A stretch of DNA of 64,000 nucleotides from Siphonodentalium dalli (taxonomy: Eukaryota > Mollusca > Scaphopoda > Gadilida > Siphonodentaliidae): the NCBI GenBank assembly GCA_032622095.1, contig CP136062.1, positions 136,254,960-136,318,959 of the forward strand, given 5' to 3'. Each line of letters begins with the position of its first letter. Within the stretch, counting starts at the first letter, position 1. Shown one piece after another: positions 25,701 through 40,000 of this stretch. The position numbers were made by a program, and so were the translations under genes. The notes under the pieces are model-generated. The model was not told the DNA's origin. It worked only from the letters and a program-made list of their open reading frames with translations, and searched no databases.

Positions 25701-28700
25701 AATCACTGAAAACAGATCTGGATCCCTGTAACAGCGAAGTCAATGTGCAATGTTAGACAGGTTGTGAATGTCGCTGCCAAGCCTTGAAATAGTGTGTCTG
25801 TCATTTGCAGAATGAGGTCCCCAGAGGGAGAATTTAGTGATGCTACCCCGCATAGTGGGCTAGCATCACCAAATTCACCCTCTGGGGACCTCACTCTGCT
25901 TACACCTGAGCAGAATGAGGTTCCCAGAGGGTGAATTTGGTGATGCTAGCCCGCTATGCGGGGGTAGCATCACTAAATTCACCCTCTGGGGACCTCATTC
26001 TGCAAATGACAGACATGCTATTTCAAGGCTTGAAGACAATTGGCAGGTCTTGTGAACAGCAAAGTCAATGTGTGTAACAATAAAAACAGATCCATATGGC
26101 CGCAACAATATTTTGTGAGACATGTGTGATAAATATATGCACAATTTTAAAATGGGGTTGAAATCAATGTTTCGAAGATCCTGGGTACCCAAATCAACGT
26201 TTAGATATCCTGGGTATCCTAATCAATGGAAACATTCCAACTTGACCGGTTCTTAAGTGACAACATTTCATGATGGGAGTTGCAGTGCTACACTGATGCA
26301 GCATTAAAAATCCTGTCCCAATGTATTCTCTTATATATGCAAATCTCCCATAGGGAGCCTCACATATAGAAGAGAATACACTGGCTTACAAGGTCAAGGT
26401 AAATATTGTAAATAGGCTATTCCTATATGATGTACAGATAGTACAATGTCATATATTTATGTCATTCTTTATTTCAGATTTGATGTACGGGTAGTACAAT
26501 GTGATAATTGGTCATTCTTTATAGTGAAATACATTAGTTTATATCAAAACAATGTTCTCCTTACATTTTCTTAACCTGGGAAGGTATAATAACCCATGTT
26601 AACTATGGGCATTATCCCCATAACAAAAATAAAAAATAAAAATAAAACCCTCGCTCCCTCATCGATTCTCAAAAAAAATTGCCTGAGAATCAAAAAACTT
26701 TTTTTGTTTGGTCTAATGCATTCTCTTATATATGCGAGATTTGCATATATACATGTAAGAGAATTCACTGGTACAGGGTTTTTGCAAAATTTCAGGAAGC
26801 TCCAGTCATGGAAGGGTTAAGCTTATCTCATTGTACAATGGAATAAAACAATTTACACAAGAAACCTTGGCTGCAATGGAAAACATGTGAATCATGAAAA
26901 AATTGTCAATTGGAAACAATTATAAGAGAAAAACTATCATATATATCGGTAAAAATGGGGTAGCAACTAGCAACATGTTCAAAATATAATTGGTCACATG
27001 CTCATTGCTCTCAACCATTTCTATTCTAAATACTCATTGATGAGTAGTTCCCTTAGGAAATGTTCAGATAATAAGTTCAACAAGCGACCATAGGTTGTTT
27101 GTTGAACTTATTATCTGAACATTTCCCATCAATGTATATGAATACTTCTGCACTTGTATTATCTTTTGTCTGTATGTACTATGTCGTCTGCTTTTATTAC
27201 TTGAACACCCCTCCAAATAAATAGTATACCATTCCAATGTATACTTTTATAACTGGGTGGGGAAAATCCATTACTATAGAAAGGGTTAAAGTAATGTGCC
27301 ATGGGCCTTTATATGAATTTAGCTCATTTTTTAAAACATTTTTCACAATCCACCATTTTATTTCAACTCGAGCCCACAGGCCCCTGGGAAAAATACAAGA
27401 TATACCAATATAAACTAAACCAGTGACAAGGTTCACAAGTAAGATTTTGGGAAAAACACACCATCTATCATATTCCTCAAAGATTCTTAAAATTATTCAT
27501 CTCAGTCACAATATATTTCAGTGTCTTATTGGCCATGAAATTTCCTTTTTTTTATGAATAATTTGATACTATCAAAGTTGAGATATTGTATCGAAAACTA
27601 ACAAAACCTACAGACAAAACGTGGTCATCAGTTTCCCTGTCTGGTAAGTAGTGATTATACATGGATACCAATTAAATTATTACGATCACATTTGCTGAAC
27701 TTGCGAATTCCCCAAATTCTGTAGACTTTGCTTCAATTGATTCCATCAAGTTATATATTAAAACGAAAGGACATTTTATGCCCTACAACATACACTGGGG
27801 CATATTTTAGCTGAGTTGACAATATTTTAGAATTATTGAGGATATTAGGCAGACAGGGAAACTGACGACTCGTTTTACTCCCAAATTTCCAGTCTGATAC
27901 TTCCAGTAGAATTTGCAAGTTTTTGGTACGATATCTCAACTTTCCTTCATTTGATACTATCGAATTGTACACCAAAAGAAAGGAAATTTCATGCCCAATA
28001 AGACACATTGAAATATATAATGACTGAGATGAATGATTTTTAGAATCTATGAGGAATATGATACAGTAATGCTCTAATTAATCGACTCCTCGGAAATATG
28101 GCTTGTTGCCATTCATCGGAAAGCTCTCGGCGAGAGCTTTCCGATAAATGGCAACAAGCCATATTTCCGACTAAATCCTGAAAAGTTACCCATAATTCTG
28201 CTGTGGTTAAGGAGTCGATTAATTAGAGCATTACTGTAGATGGTGTGTTTTTCCCAAAATCAGACTTGTGAACCTCGTCACTGGTACAGTATATATTGGA
28301 ATATATGGTGTTCCCCAGGGGCCTATGCTTGAGCCCATCTGATTCCTGACCGTGTATAACAAGAAAGTGAATGGAGAAATGTACAAAATTCTTCTCTGAT
28401 ATCAGTGTGTATTACTTTTACATGGCATTGAACAAACAGATCAGAAAACATGTAGGTCGGCCCGTCTGATGATATAGGTACTGTTTTTATAAATTCCAGA
28501 TCGCAGCAATTGTATATATTCATACATTATTTCATTCAAGCACTGAGTTAACTGCAAGTCAGAATGTGAGCACAAGAGTATGAATGCTAGTGTCACTGCA
28601 CATTCTGAATAGCACTCACTCTGCACCTCTGGCGAGAATGTTTTACATGGTCTGGGTGTCATTAATTTTTGATCTGTAAAATAGTCAGATGCAGAAAGAC

Positions 28701-31700
28701 ATGACATACTAAATGACATTGTTTTACAAAGACCAATATTATGGACATTAATTAGAATAGGAAGATTTCCTAACTCTGTGTCTGTGCTTATTGCCATCAT
28801 CATCATAATTAACTGTTCAAAATATACTTTCAAGCCTTGAAATAGTGTGTCATTTGCAGAATGAGGTCCCCAGAGGGAGAATTTAGTGATGCTACCCCGC
28901 ATAGTGGGCTAGCATCACCAAATTCACCCTCTGGGGACCTCATTCTGCTTACACCTCAGCAGAATGAGGTTCCCAGAGGGTGAATTTGGTGATGCTAGCC
29001 CGCTATGCGGGGTAGCATTACTAAATTCACCCTCTGGGGACCTCATTCTGCAAATGACAGACATGTTATTTCAAGGCTTGTATATTTTATTGACTCACGT
29101 CATAGTTTATGAAATAGAGAATAAGCCCCATGTGGACAACACCTGATCTAACTTACCTTTCTCTGATAGATCTATGTTGAACAAACAGATCGGAGAATGT
29201 ATAAGTCGACCCTTCACTGATATCTAACTTCTGCTGCCAGCTCTGTCCATTCACCGGGACCCTCGGCAGATCAATCTCAGACATAGTACCATAATTATCC
29301 TCAACAAGTAGTGAACAGCTGAAAAAGGACAATAGACAGTTTATGCTAGCAAGCCTTGAACTAGGGTTACTTAAATTAGTGATGCTATTCTGCACAGGCG
29401 GCTGGCATCACCAAAATTCACCCTCTGGGAACCTCATTCTGCTTAGGCCTCAAATGCTATGGTAGACCTAGGACCAGATTGAAGTTCCCCAGTTGATGTT
29501 CACCTCGATTATGCATTTAATCTTCTGCAAATTAGGGAATATAGAAACTTCCCAGAAGGGAAAAAGTAACTAATAACAATGTTGATTTGAGACTATAGAT
29601 ACTTCCCAGATAATGAGACCTAAGCAGAATTAGGTACCCATAGGGGGTGAATTTGGTAATGTTAGCCCACCGTGTGGGATAGCGACACTAAATTCACCCT
29701 CTGGGGACCTCAATCTGCATATGAAAAACAAACTATTTCAAGGCTAGTATGCTAGTGGCATGTAGCTTATAGAACTGTAACTTGTCCATCCAAGGGAGTG
29801 TGCATGCACATACACAAGTAATGTTCCCTATAAAATCTTACCAGGAATCGCGGTGTAAATAAATTACATACAGATATTTATCCAATGATATTGTTATAAA
29901 GAAATTACGCTCAATTTGAAACCACACTTTGTTCTCAGATTCTCAAAACTAAAAAAAACAAGGCATGGAAAAATATATCTGTGTTGATTTAAACAAAGGG
30001 CCATAACTCTAGTAAACATTTGCGGGCGGATCCCAGAATCGAACTTGAGCTGTATTTTGCGCTGGTAAACTTACATACCAAATTTCATTCCATCAGTTAA
30101 GGCTTACTAAAGTTATCATCAAAAAAGCGAATGGACAAATGGATGGACGGACCAATAACAAACATATAAAATTGTTTCCCTTGACAGACAGGTCTGTGTA
30201 TCCAAATCTGTTTTCAAGTGATAACTTCATACAGAACTTTTCATGTTGTGCACTGGAAATGAGCACAATGTAACAGCAGACAAGCAGAGTTCAAACACTA
30301 GCACAGTCAGTTAAGTTTCTAGCAAACTATCGCAGATAGACGGTAAAGTGGAAACTTCGCTGTGTTAATTCAAATCCACCCTTAGACAGACCAGCATGTG
30401 GGAAAAATCTCCTGATTGGGCTGTGTGCAGGTCAGTGCTAGGGTGTTTCCATCTGTGAGGTACATCTATTATGTGCTCTTAAAGAACCTACCCTATGAAA
30501 TAGATGCACGTCCCGGAAAATTGTAAATGAAAATACCTTCATGGGACAATTGTGGAAATAAAACCTAGCCTTTACTGTGTCATCTCGGGTCTCCAGCCCG
30601 ATGATTAACCTCTATCAAAGTTCTCTAAAAGAATTTTTAGGCCAGCACGAACCATGCTTCTGATGGCTGACTCACCATTTCGAGGAGGAAGAGTTGTCTT
30701 TCCAATGGAATACCCTCTGTACTGTGGCACTGAATGACACTGGTTCGCCCTCCCCACCTTTCTCTATGCTTTGCAATAAAGATCTTGGCTGACTATCTGA
30801 CCGTCTTTGAGCATCTCTGATGGTATGCAGACATTCAGTGTTTCTTGCAAGTGATATTTCTTTCGACTGTAATTGTATTCAAACTAGGCAAATATAAATT
30901 GAAGAGTTACTGTTTTAATATCTTCCCCCTATATGTCTGTATGTATTTGTCCGTTATATTTTCATCTGCAAATTGGCCATGATATTGTCAATGGTCCAGC
31001 ACACAACGTCTTAGTTTTCCCTTCCATTTTCAACAAAGAAATCATTAGAAATCATTTGGAAAAATGAGATGGTCAAAGATGTAGATTTTCTATATATTCT
31101 CAAAACATAAAACTAATTTTTGTCAGATGATATAATTGTTGGGAAAATTTCCTGTTCTTCTGTCTGAAATTGTAAAATATCTACATATCGGCTTCATGTG
31201 TGGAAGTACATAGATAAAATCTTATTTGTCAAGAAATCAGCCCTGATGATGAAAAAATGTGAGCTTGTTTGAGATCTTAGGACTACTGTGAATGGCTTTC
31301 ATTTTGTCGGCCTCAATTTTTGTGGTTTCTAATAACAAGAGTCAAAGACTGTGGGGTTGATCATCTGACTGCAAAGACTGATAAGACTGGGACTCTGGAG
31401 ACCACAACAGTCAGAACTTTTCATAATCACTTTAAAAGAAGTAGATCTAAACAGGATAGGTGGCTAGAGAGACTTCATGTATGTAGATCGGTGAATATCT
31501 ACCTCGAAATTACCAACTGCTCACCACTGATCTGAGCTAAATAGACATGGTGGTTCTTTCAAAGAACACTTTTCAAGTTTGCCAATTATGTTCTAGTGAA
31601 GTGGTGGATGTGTTAAATGTCCTTATGAAAGATTGTAACAATACATATGATAGATTGTTGTTGTAATTGGGAATTAATGACCTCTAACAGATCTCCAGGG

Positions 31701-34700
31701 AATGTTTATAAAAATGTCAGATTTCACTTGACATGTGTAGGCATACCCCACATACAATTAGAGCCGAAGTAAATGCTTCTTATTAATGATGATCTGTCAA
31801 GAATTTTAGTAAATATTATTTTTGAAACCAGGGTGGCAGAAGCAGTGAACTTGAGTAAAGAGCCAATCAATTTTAAAAAAAAATATTTTTTGAAGTTATG
31901 TCCCTGGCCCCGCCCACATTTGACCCAGTGACCTCATTTGAACAAATCTGAACCCCAGTCACCCAAGAATCCTTCATACCAAATATAAACCCATTTGGCC
32001 TGGTGGTATTTAAGAGGTTTAAAAGAATTACTATGAAGGGAAAGAGTTATGGCCCTGACTTCGCAACTTTGATCCAGTGACCTCATTTGAACAAATCTGA
32101 ACCCCAGTCATCCAAGGATCCTTCATACCAAATATGAACCCATTTGGCCTGATGGTATTTGAGAAGATGTTTAAAAGAATTAATATGGAGGGAAAGAGTT
32201 ATGGTCCTGGCTTTGCAACTATTTGACCCAGTGACCTCATTTGAACAAATCTGAATATGAGTCGCCTAGGGAACATCCACACCAAATATGAACCCATTCG
32301 GCCTTATGGTTCCAGAGGAGAAGAAGTTGAAAGAATTGTTGACGGATGGATGGACAGATGGATGGATGGTATTTGAGAAGATGTTTAAAAGAATTACTAT
32401 GGAGGGAAAGAGTTATGGCCCTGGCTTTGCAACTATTTGACCCAGTGACCTCATTTGAAGTTTAAAGAATTGTTGACGGATGGACAGATGGGTGGATGGA
32501 CGTACAAGGAGTGATGACTATAGCTCCACCGGAGACTTCGTCTCAGGTGAGCTAAAAAAATAAAAGGTTAAATGAAAAAAAATTTCTGAATTTTACTTTT
32601 TCATTTTAAATTTGATTTTTTTCATTCTTTTTTTTTTTAATTTAGCAAAGGTTTCAATTTAACAACTTTTTTTTTAAAAGAGTTATGTCCCTGGTATGAT
32701 TTCATTTGGATAAGTGGTGGTTAAGAAAATAATATGAAACCGCCAAACCTGAATTTAGTGTGTCTGACATTTGCAGAATAAGGTCCCCAAAAGGTGGATT
32801 TAATGACACTCTTCGGAAAGGTGGGCCAGCATCACCAATTCATCCTCGGTCTAATTAGGCCTCAACGGCCAATAGAAACCTAGGATTGAAGTTCTACAGT
32901 TGAAGTTGGTGATGCACACCCATTGAACACCTCAATTATGCATTTTATCTTCTGCAAAGTAGGGGAACATAGAAACTGAACAGTGGGAAAAAGTCAAAAA
33001 GTAACTAAAACAAAATTTGATACTTAGGATACTTCCCAGAAGATGAGGGCTAAGCAGAATTAGGTCCCTGGAGGGTGTATTTGGTGACGCTAGCCTGCTG
33101 TACCGGGTAGCAACACTAAATTCACCCTCTGGGGACCTCATTGTGCAAATGTCAGACAAACTATGTCCAGGCTTGAGGAAATGAACAATAGACTTTTCCT
33201 ATTTATTCTTGCAGAATAGGTGTTTAACTAAATGCCACAAACCTGTTTCAACAGGTGGATTAACTTAATATTTCACAGAGAACTGGAAAACAGTGGCATC
33301 AATCAAAGCTTGACAGATGGTAAACATGTCTGCAGCAAGTAGTCTCTCCCCATAGTATCAAGTGTCCCAAGTGATAAATTGGCTTCCTCAATAATACAGC
33401 ATTGAGTGGTGTGATGTTGTCTCTAAAATGCATAGGGCTTAGCAATTAGGTGTGAATTATAAAGGTCATAACTCTGTTAAAACATATGGGATCAAACCCA
33501 TATTTGAACTTGATCTGTATATAGGTGTCAACAATTCATATACCATTTGGTGTTGATCAGATGAAAAATGTTTGATTCATCCTGTCTTGGATGAATTCTA
33601 TATAAAAACAAGAGAGGAAAGGGTTAAATAAATGATACAAAAATCCATACAGATGAAGAATGTGCTAAGAAAAATCTAGGTAAGAAATATGAGGCTGTGG
33701 TGTGTCTAACAAAAAAATTCAAGGTCAAAATGCAAAAATAGAATTTTTTGTTTTTAGAGTTATGTCCCTGGCTCTGCCCCTATTTGACCCAAATCTGAAC
33801 GCCAGTCACCCAATGTCCCTCCATACCAAATATAAGCTAAATCAGCCCAATATTTGTTGAGAAGAAGTCATTCTAAGAATTACTATGAGTTATGGCCCTG
33901 GTTTCTCAACTAATCAACCTGGTGACCTCATTTGAACAAATCTGAATGTGAGTCACCTGGGGAACATCCACACCAAATATGAACCCATTGGGCCTTATAG
34001 TTCTGGAAAAGAAGTCGTTCTAAGAATGACTATGAAGGAATAGAGTTGTGGCCCTGCTTTCTGAACTAATTGACCTGATGACCTCATTTGAACAAATCTG
34101 AATGTGAATCACCTAGGGAACATCCACACCAAATATGAACCTGTTCAGTCTTACGGTTCTTGAGAAGAAGATGATTCTTGACGGACGGACAGACGGACGG
34201 ACGGACAGACGGACGAGGAGTGATGACTATAGGTCCACCGGAGACTTCGTCTCAGGTGAGCTAAAAAGGCTGTTACTTGGGGACATGAATTTGTGGTTCA
34301 GATATCATATTTATCCACATCAACAGGTCCTACAATAGCAGGTTTAAGACATCTATGTGAAATCAGACCCGCAGTACTACTTGAATAGTTGGAACATAGT
34401 TATCGTTGAAACAGGTTTTGAGACATCTATAACGGGTTGTCATAATACGCTTTGCTTCATAAAATTACATGCTTTAAATGTCAGCTTTATTGAAAAAACA
34501 TCATTATTTGATGAAATTTGGTCCGTTTCCATGACAACAGCTGAATAAACTGCAACAATTACCAGGGTTTCCGCCAGGGGGACATTAATGGGTCCGTATT
34601 GGGGAAACACATAACGCGACGGGACGACCATGGTTTATCCTGTCGGGAGAAAATTTTGTTATTTGACACTGAAAAGAAGCCGTTTCCTTGCACCTGAGTG

Positions 34701-36977
34701 TCACACAAAGCAATCCAAAGCTACGTATATTATGCAAGTCGATCATTTCCGTGGGTGCATTAATTCTGTTGATGGTATCCAAATAGTTAGTCAGTTAATT
34801 ACGTACGTAAGACAGCCGTCTGATTGAAGACTATATAAATGAACGAGCTACGCGAGTTTAATACAGTGTTTACAAATTTATAACTTACAATAAGATTCCA
34901 ACAGGTATCACTGTCGGATACCCGTTTAGGTTCGGACATTCCAAGATGGCGGCGCCAACTAAATCAGATAAACGGTAAGTGTATATATTGTCTCCAAGCA
35001 GCAATCAACGACATCTTTCGGTGACACACCTTGAAACAGTTATGTAGGAATTTGTATGCCCAACACATACGTAATACGCCTTTTGCATAACAGGCATGTG
35101 AATTGTTGTATTTGGCGTGTCAAGTCGTCATAATTTTTCGAAATTTTATCGAGGCGGCGAAATGTTCGCTTTTTCGTATTTTTCTGGTCCTGGGCCCATG
35201 CATCCGCAAATTTATGTATTGTTGTGGATAGATTAGGTCACCGCACATCTTTGGAATGCAAATCCGGCGATATTTTTATTGTCTAACTCCGAAAAACGAC
35301 CTTTGAAAATTTCAAAATGTTCAGGTTCGGATTCGCAACATTCGCGATGATTTTGTTCAGGTTCAGACACAATTTTCGTTCAGGTTTGGACAAATTTGGT
35401 TCAGGTTCGGACAATTTTAGTTCAGGTTCGGATGCATCAATACCTGACCTATAAATGACATGCCGAGGTGCAGTCTCGATCTTATTGTGCGTATTATTAA
35501 CGAACATGTACTGTTAATTTGTTATATCTAAATATGGTAGCTGAAATTTCCAAATATAGGTGGTAAATTCTCCGAATTAATGGGATAAAAGCCACAGTTG
35601 AATATTCTCGAGCAATGTCTACTGTAAACCAGCTAGTGGGAATTATTACATTTTACATATGAGCAACAGTGGTATTATACTTATCTTCTGAATATCGGGG
35701 ATACATGGTTATTTAATACCTAGTTCTCGATTTTGAACCCCGAGGCGGAGCCAAGAGGCTTCAAAAAGAGACATCCGGGTATTAAATCTCCTAGTATCAC
35801 ACGATGTTGGCGGAGCTAACGATTTTGTCCCACATCAATAGCTATCATGTGGTGTGCTTTTTATAGGCTATCAGGTAAATTCACACCATTCAGCACCAAT
35901 AAGAATAATTCAGTAGCAGACCTATCGATCCTGTTTTAGGTGAAGTCAATTAAGCTCAGCGCGCTAGAACAATGTCACGATTGGTGAAACTGCTAGTTCA
36001 AGGGTAATTCATAACCACGACGTTTCACGTACTTTTATACGCCCACTGTCAAGAGTTACGGGACATGATGCATGACTTAAACATGACGTTGTTGTCAGTC
36101 AGATTGTTAGTTAGAACCGGGTGTGGGGACAAGCGCTGTTTGTTATGTGTTTCCCAATTATTGACGCGTGTATTATCAATGGAACTACGCGAAATTCCGC
36201 GGAAGACTGAAAATAGTTTATTACTGGGATAAGTTCTAAAGAAAAACCAATGATCCCGTTTTATTACGTATTCAGTTATTTGTTAATTGGGTTTCTGTGT
36301 GTAATATTTAACCATTGGGTAGGCACTATTCTCTTAAGCGCATGAAGGAAATTTTCCACCAAAATTTAGAGATGCTTAATTTGCCAACGGAACAGCTGAT
36401 ATTGTTTGTATAAGTTTCGCTACTTCGGCTTCTAAATTCTTGTTTCGATAAATAAATACTTGTAGTTTTGCAGAATTGCTTACCATAAGCATAACATAAA
36501 GAGAACACATGTGGTTTCTCGAATAATATGTTCCTGAAATATCGCCGCTCGTGAAGATTCGCATATTGCAGGTATTATTCGGCAAACTATATATAGGTAT
36601 TCTCTATTTTCGCATAGTGCTGAATAGAACGCAACAGGTTCGGGCTCTAATTAATAGTCCTGCATAATAGTCGTGTGACAAATGGTTAACTTGTAACTGG
36701 ATTCAACATTTAGAAATGAGGCAAAAGGCTTATATTGAAAAGAATATGTTTCGTTTGAATACCCAAATATATCATCCAATTATTGATACAAAATATATAT
36801 TGTCTATCTATCAGCAAGTATTTATGGGCAAATTGTGGGAACAGCTATATAATCACATTCATCGTATAAGCAGTCTAACAAAATAGAATTACTGTCCGTG
36901 GCTCGTTTCTGCGCTTCATATCTGGGAATATATTGTTAATAGAGACTGGGGGTAAATACATCATTACACGGCTTGTT

Positions 36978-37011
<34 letters not shown>

Positions 37012-40000
37012 CGCCAAGGGGGATACGAGCCATTACCGGGGCATACCAACAGTATCCCCCTAAAAAGCCGTGTAACTTATGTTATGGACAGCTATCTGCT
37101 CATCTACGTGCGGCGACCTTCGTGGCATCGTATGTGGATGTGGAGGGGAATCACGTGATCGCATACAATAAGAATGTCCGCCCAAATTATTCACGAGTGG
37201 GCTAAAACCATGCCTCGTGTTCCCCATTTATCGTTTCTTTTACGAATGGAAGAAAATCAAATGCACAAAAACGCAATAAGAACGCGACTGTACCTCGGCG
37301 TGTCATTTGTATGCGAAGTTTTTGATGCGTCCGAACCTGAAACAAATTTGTCCAAACCTGAACGAAAATTGTGTCTGAACCTGAACAAAACATCGCGAAT
37401 GTTGCGAATCCGAACCTGAACATTTTGAAATTTTCAAAGGTCGTTTTTCGGAGTTAGACAATAAAAATATCGCCGGTTTTGCATTCCGAAGATGTGTGGT
37501 GACCTAATCTACCCACAACAATACATAAATTTGCGGATGCATGAGCCCAGGGCCAGAAAAATACGAAAAAGCGAACATTTCGCCGCCTCGATAAAATTTC
37601 GAAAAATTATGGCGACTTGACACGCCAAATACAACAATTCACATGCCTGTTATGCAAAAGGCGTGTTACGTATGTGTTGGGCATACAAATTCCTACATAA
37701 CTGTTTCAATGTGTATCACCAAAAGATGTTGTTGATTGCTGCTTGGAGACAATATATACACTTACCGTTTATCTGATTTAGTTGGCGCCGCCATCTTGGA
37801 ATGTCCGAACCTAAACGGGTATCCGACAGTGGGTATAATGAATCTAAAAAGCATCTACACATTGACCAATAATACCTAGCAAGGAGAATTGAATAATGTA
37901 TTTCTTAGAATTTCAAGTAGCGTCAGTGAAAATGAAACTGACAGGATTATATATTCTGTCGATCGTAAAACTATTTGTGCGCGGCGACGTCATACTGCAG
38001 GTTTTGTCTGCAGATGTTTATAGCTGCAAAATACGAATGGTAGCGAAATCTTTCACCCGGAACGCGGAGCTTGTTCAATAATATGTGTTAGTCCAACAAC
38101 TGATGATCGCAGCTATAGAACATAGTTTTAGACAACATGTTATAAAATATAGGTGAGTTTTTGGCGGGAAATGTGAACATGTGCGTCGCTGATTATTGTG
38201 CTTGGGGACCCACGCGGGACAACGAGACTATTATTGACCGTACTTTGACTTTATCTCCATATGGGGGGGGGGGGGGGATGTGTTCGTGTTTATCCTTCAT
38301 GCATGTAATATGGCTCAAATGAATGGTGTTCTCACTATGAATACCCGCTATAAAGACTTATTTGGGACAGGTTCCGTATTATTGTGAAATAAATCACTTT
38401 GGGATTTTGTTAAGTATGCATGGCAATATACGCATAATAATCAACACACATAGAGAATCACATACATTTTTCAGGAACTTCACTTACCGGTACATTGAAC
38501 GCAAAACAAATGGTAATACAGCAATAAGATAAATGATCAACATTGAGTAGTTTCATCCACGAAAATCCCGTACATAAAAATATCCCCGACTCAGCAATTG
38601 AGTGTTCTTTGATCCACATATGTAATCATACGATAGCACGGGGTCTTCGAGCGTGAATAATTTTATCCATGGAATCCCGTGCACAAAAATACCCGCACTC
38701 AACAGTCCGGCATTCTTTGATGTTACCCCGACATGTATTTATACGCTGTATCTAATGTCGCTATTTGACACGCTCTTTCTTATTTTTTTTTCGGGAGATG
38801 GACTGTATCAATTTCATTTTGTCAATATTAATGAAAATAAGTGTAGATATATATCCTGTTGACACAGACAAGACTGAAAAAGTTTTTAATAACGTCATTT
38901 ATTTGTGTATGAGCGGGATTACATGCAACGACCGACGGGGGGAATGGGTCTGTGTGACGGACCAGCAGCCGGCCTGGCGGAAACCCTGCAATTACACAAC
39001 ACAGAAGTCCGGATTAAAATTGCATGTCATAGAAAACAAATTTCAAAAAGTTATATTGTGTCGCAAGGGTTATAGGACTTCATTTCTTTCCAATAACGCC
39101 ATTTTTTGTATTTTAAATATCGTTTCCATGGTAACAGGTATTTCTCAGGGTATTGGGCCTTTTTAGCAGTTTTATCCAGATTTAATTTAAGTACACATAT
39201 GATGCCATCATATTATGCATAAATTATTACTGTAACCAATGTAGTATCCAATAAATGCTCCAATTCCAAAATTATCGCATTTTTTTGCAAAAATCACCAA
39301 TTTTCACCCCAAAATGGCAATAAAGACCCTTATAACCTACATGTGCATCTTATTTAATACTGGAATAGTTGGAACATGGTTATAATGGACAAATAATCAA
39401 CAAATGATCTTCAACGTCTGTTCCTGTCCTAGAATGGGATTAAATTAGTTTTTACCATGCTGAAAAGGTTTTATCTCAAAATGTGTCTACACTCCGTTTC
39501 CATGGCAACGGCACCACTTTCACATTTTATAGCAGGGTGGAACATGAAGCCGACATCTTCTACTTTCATATGATATATAATTTTTCTGTGTGTAAAAAAA
39601 AAATTAAACAAAAATTCTGGTCAAGACCGCTCCTCTACAGGTATCCAGCAACAAAAGGGCATCACGCAATCCGTGCACTAATAGCTACCGGCTTCATTTC
39701 ACACTCTGGCAAGGTAGTCATTTATATCTTTATGTCACCTGTGCATGGAGAAACCATTAGCCTGTATTAAGAGACCAATTCATTGAGCATTGTTTATACA
39801 AACTATAATAGCAAGGATCAGACGATGTTGTACAATTATGAATAGGTCACTGACAAATTAAATTAATAATGTTTCATCTCATCTTCCATGATTTTTGTCA
39901 ATCAATTTTACAACATGCCGAAAACAGACTTAATGCCCGTTCTTCATTTCATCTCGTATATTGAAATTTACATTACCAAATTATTTCATTGGATATTGAT

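Larger units (their letters stand above)
34909..37831. mobile_element. family J: 2.9-kb element with ~0.55-kb inverted arms
   Basis: The arms 34909-35470 and 37310-37831 are inverted copies. Ends read CACTGTCGGATACCCG and both flanks carry GGTAT (34904-34908, 37832-37836), a 5-bp duplication. Each arm holds tandem TTCAGGTTCGGA-like units and an inward-facing ATGGCGGCGCC start with a GTAAGT donor. The interior holds a G31 run, small nested palindromes and no transposase. CACTG ends with a 5-bp duplication weakly suggest Transib; superfamily uncertain. Confidence 0.85.

Noticed and set aside
25690-25712. Strong-looking acceptor ctgttttcag within SPIDR exon 12
   Set aside because: Using it loses DPDLFSV, which parallels human TAGIFSL, and breaks the phase with exon 11.
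29842-29924. Candidate extra SPIDR exon (reverse) with open frame ERNFFITISLDKYLYVIYL and a GTAAGA donor
   Set aside because: Exon 10 (30676-30866) joins exon 11 directly in phase and covers the human sequence without a gap; no acceptor gives this segment a compatible phase.
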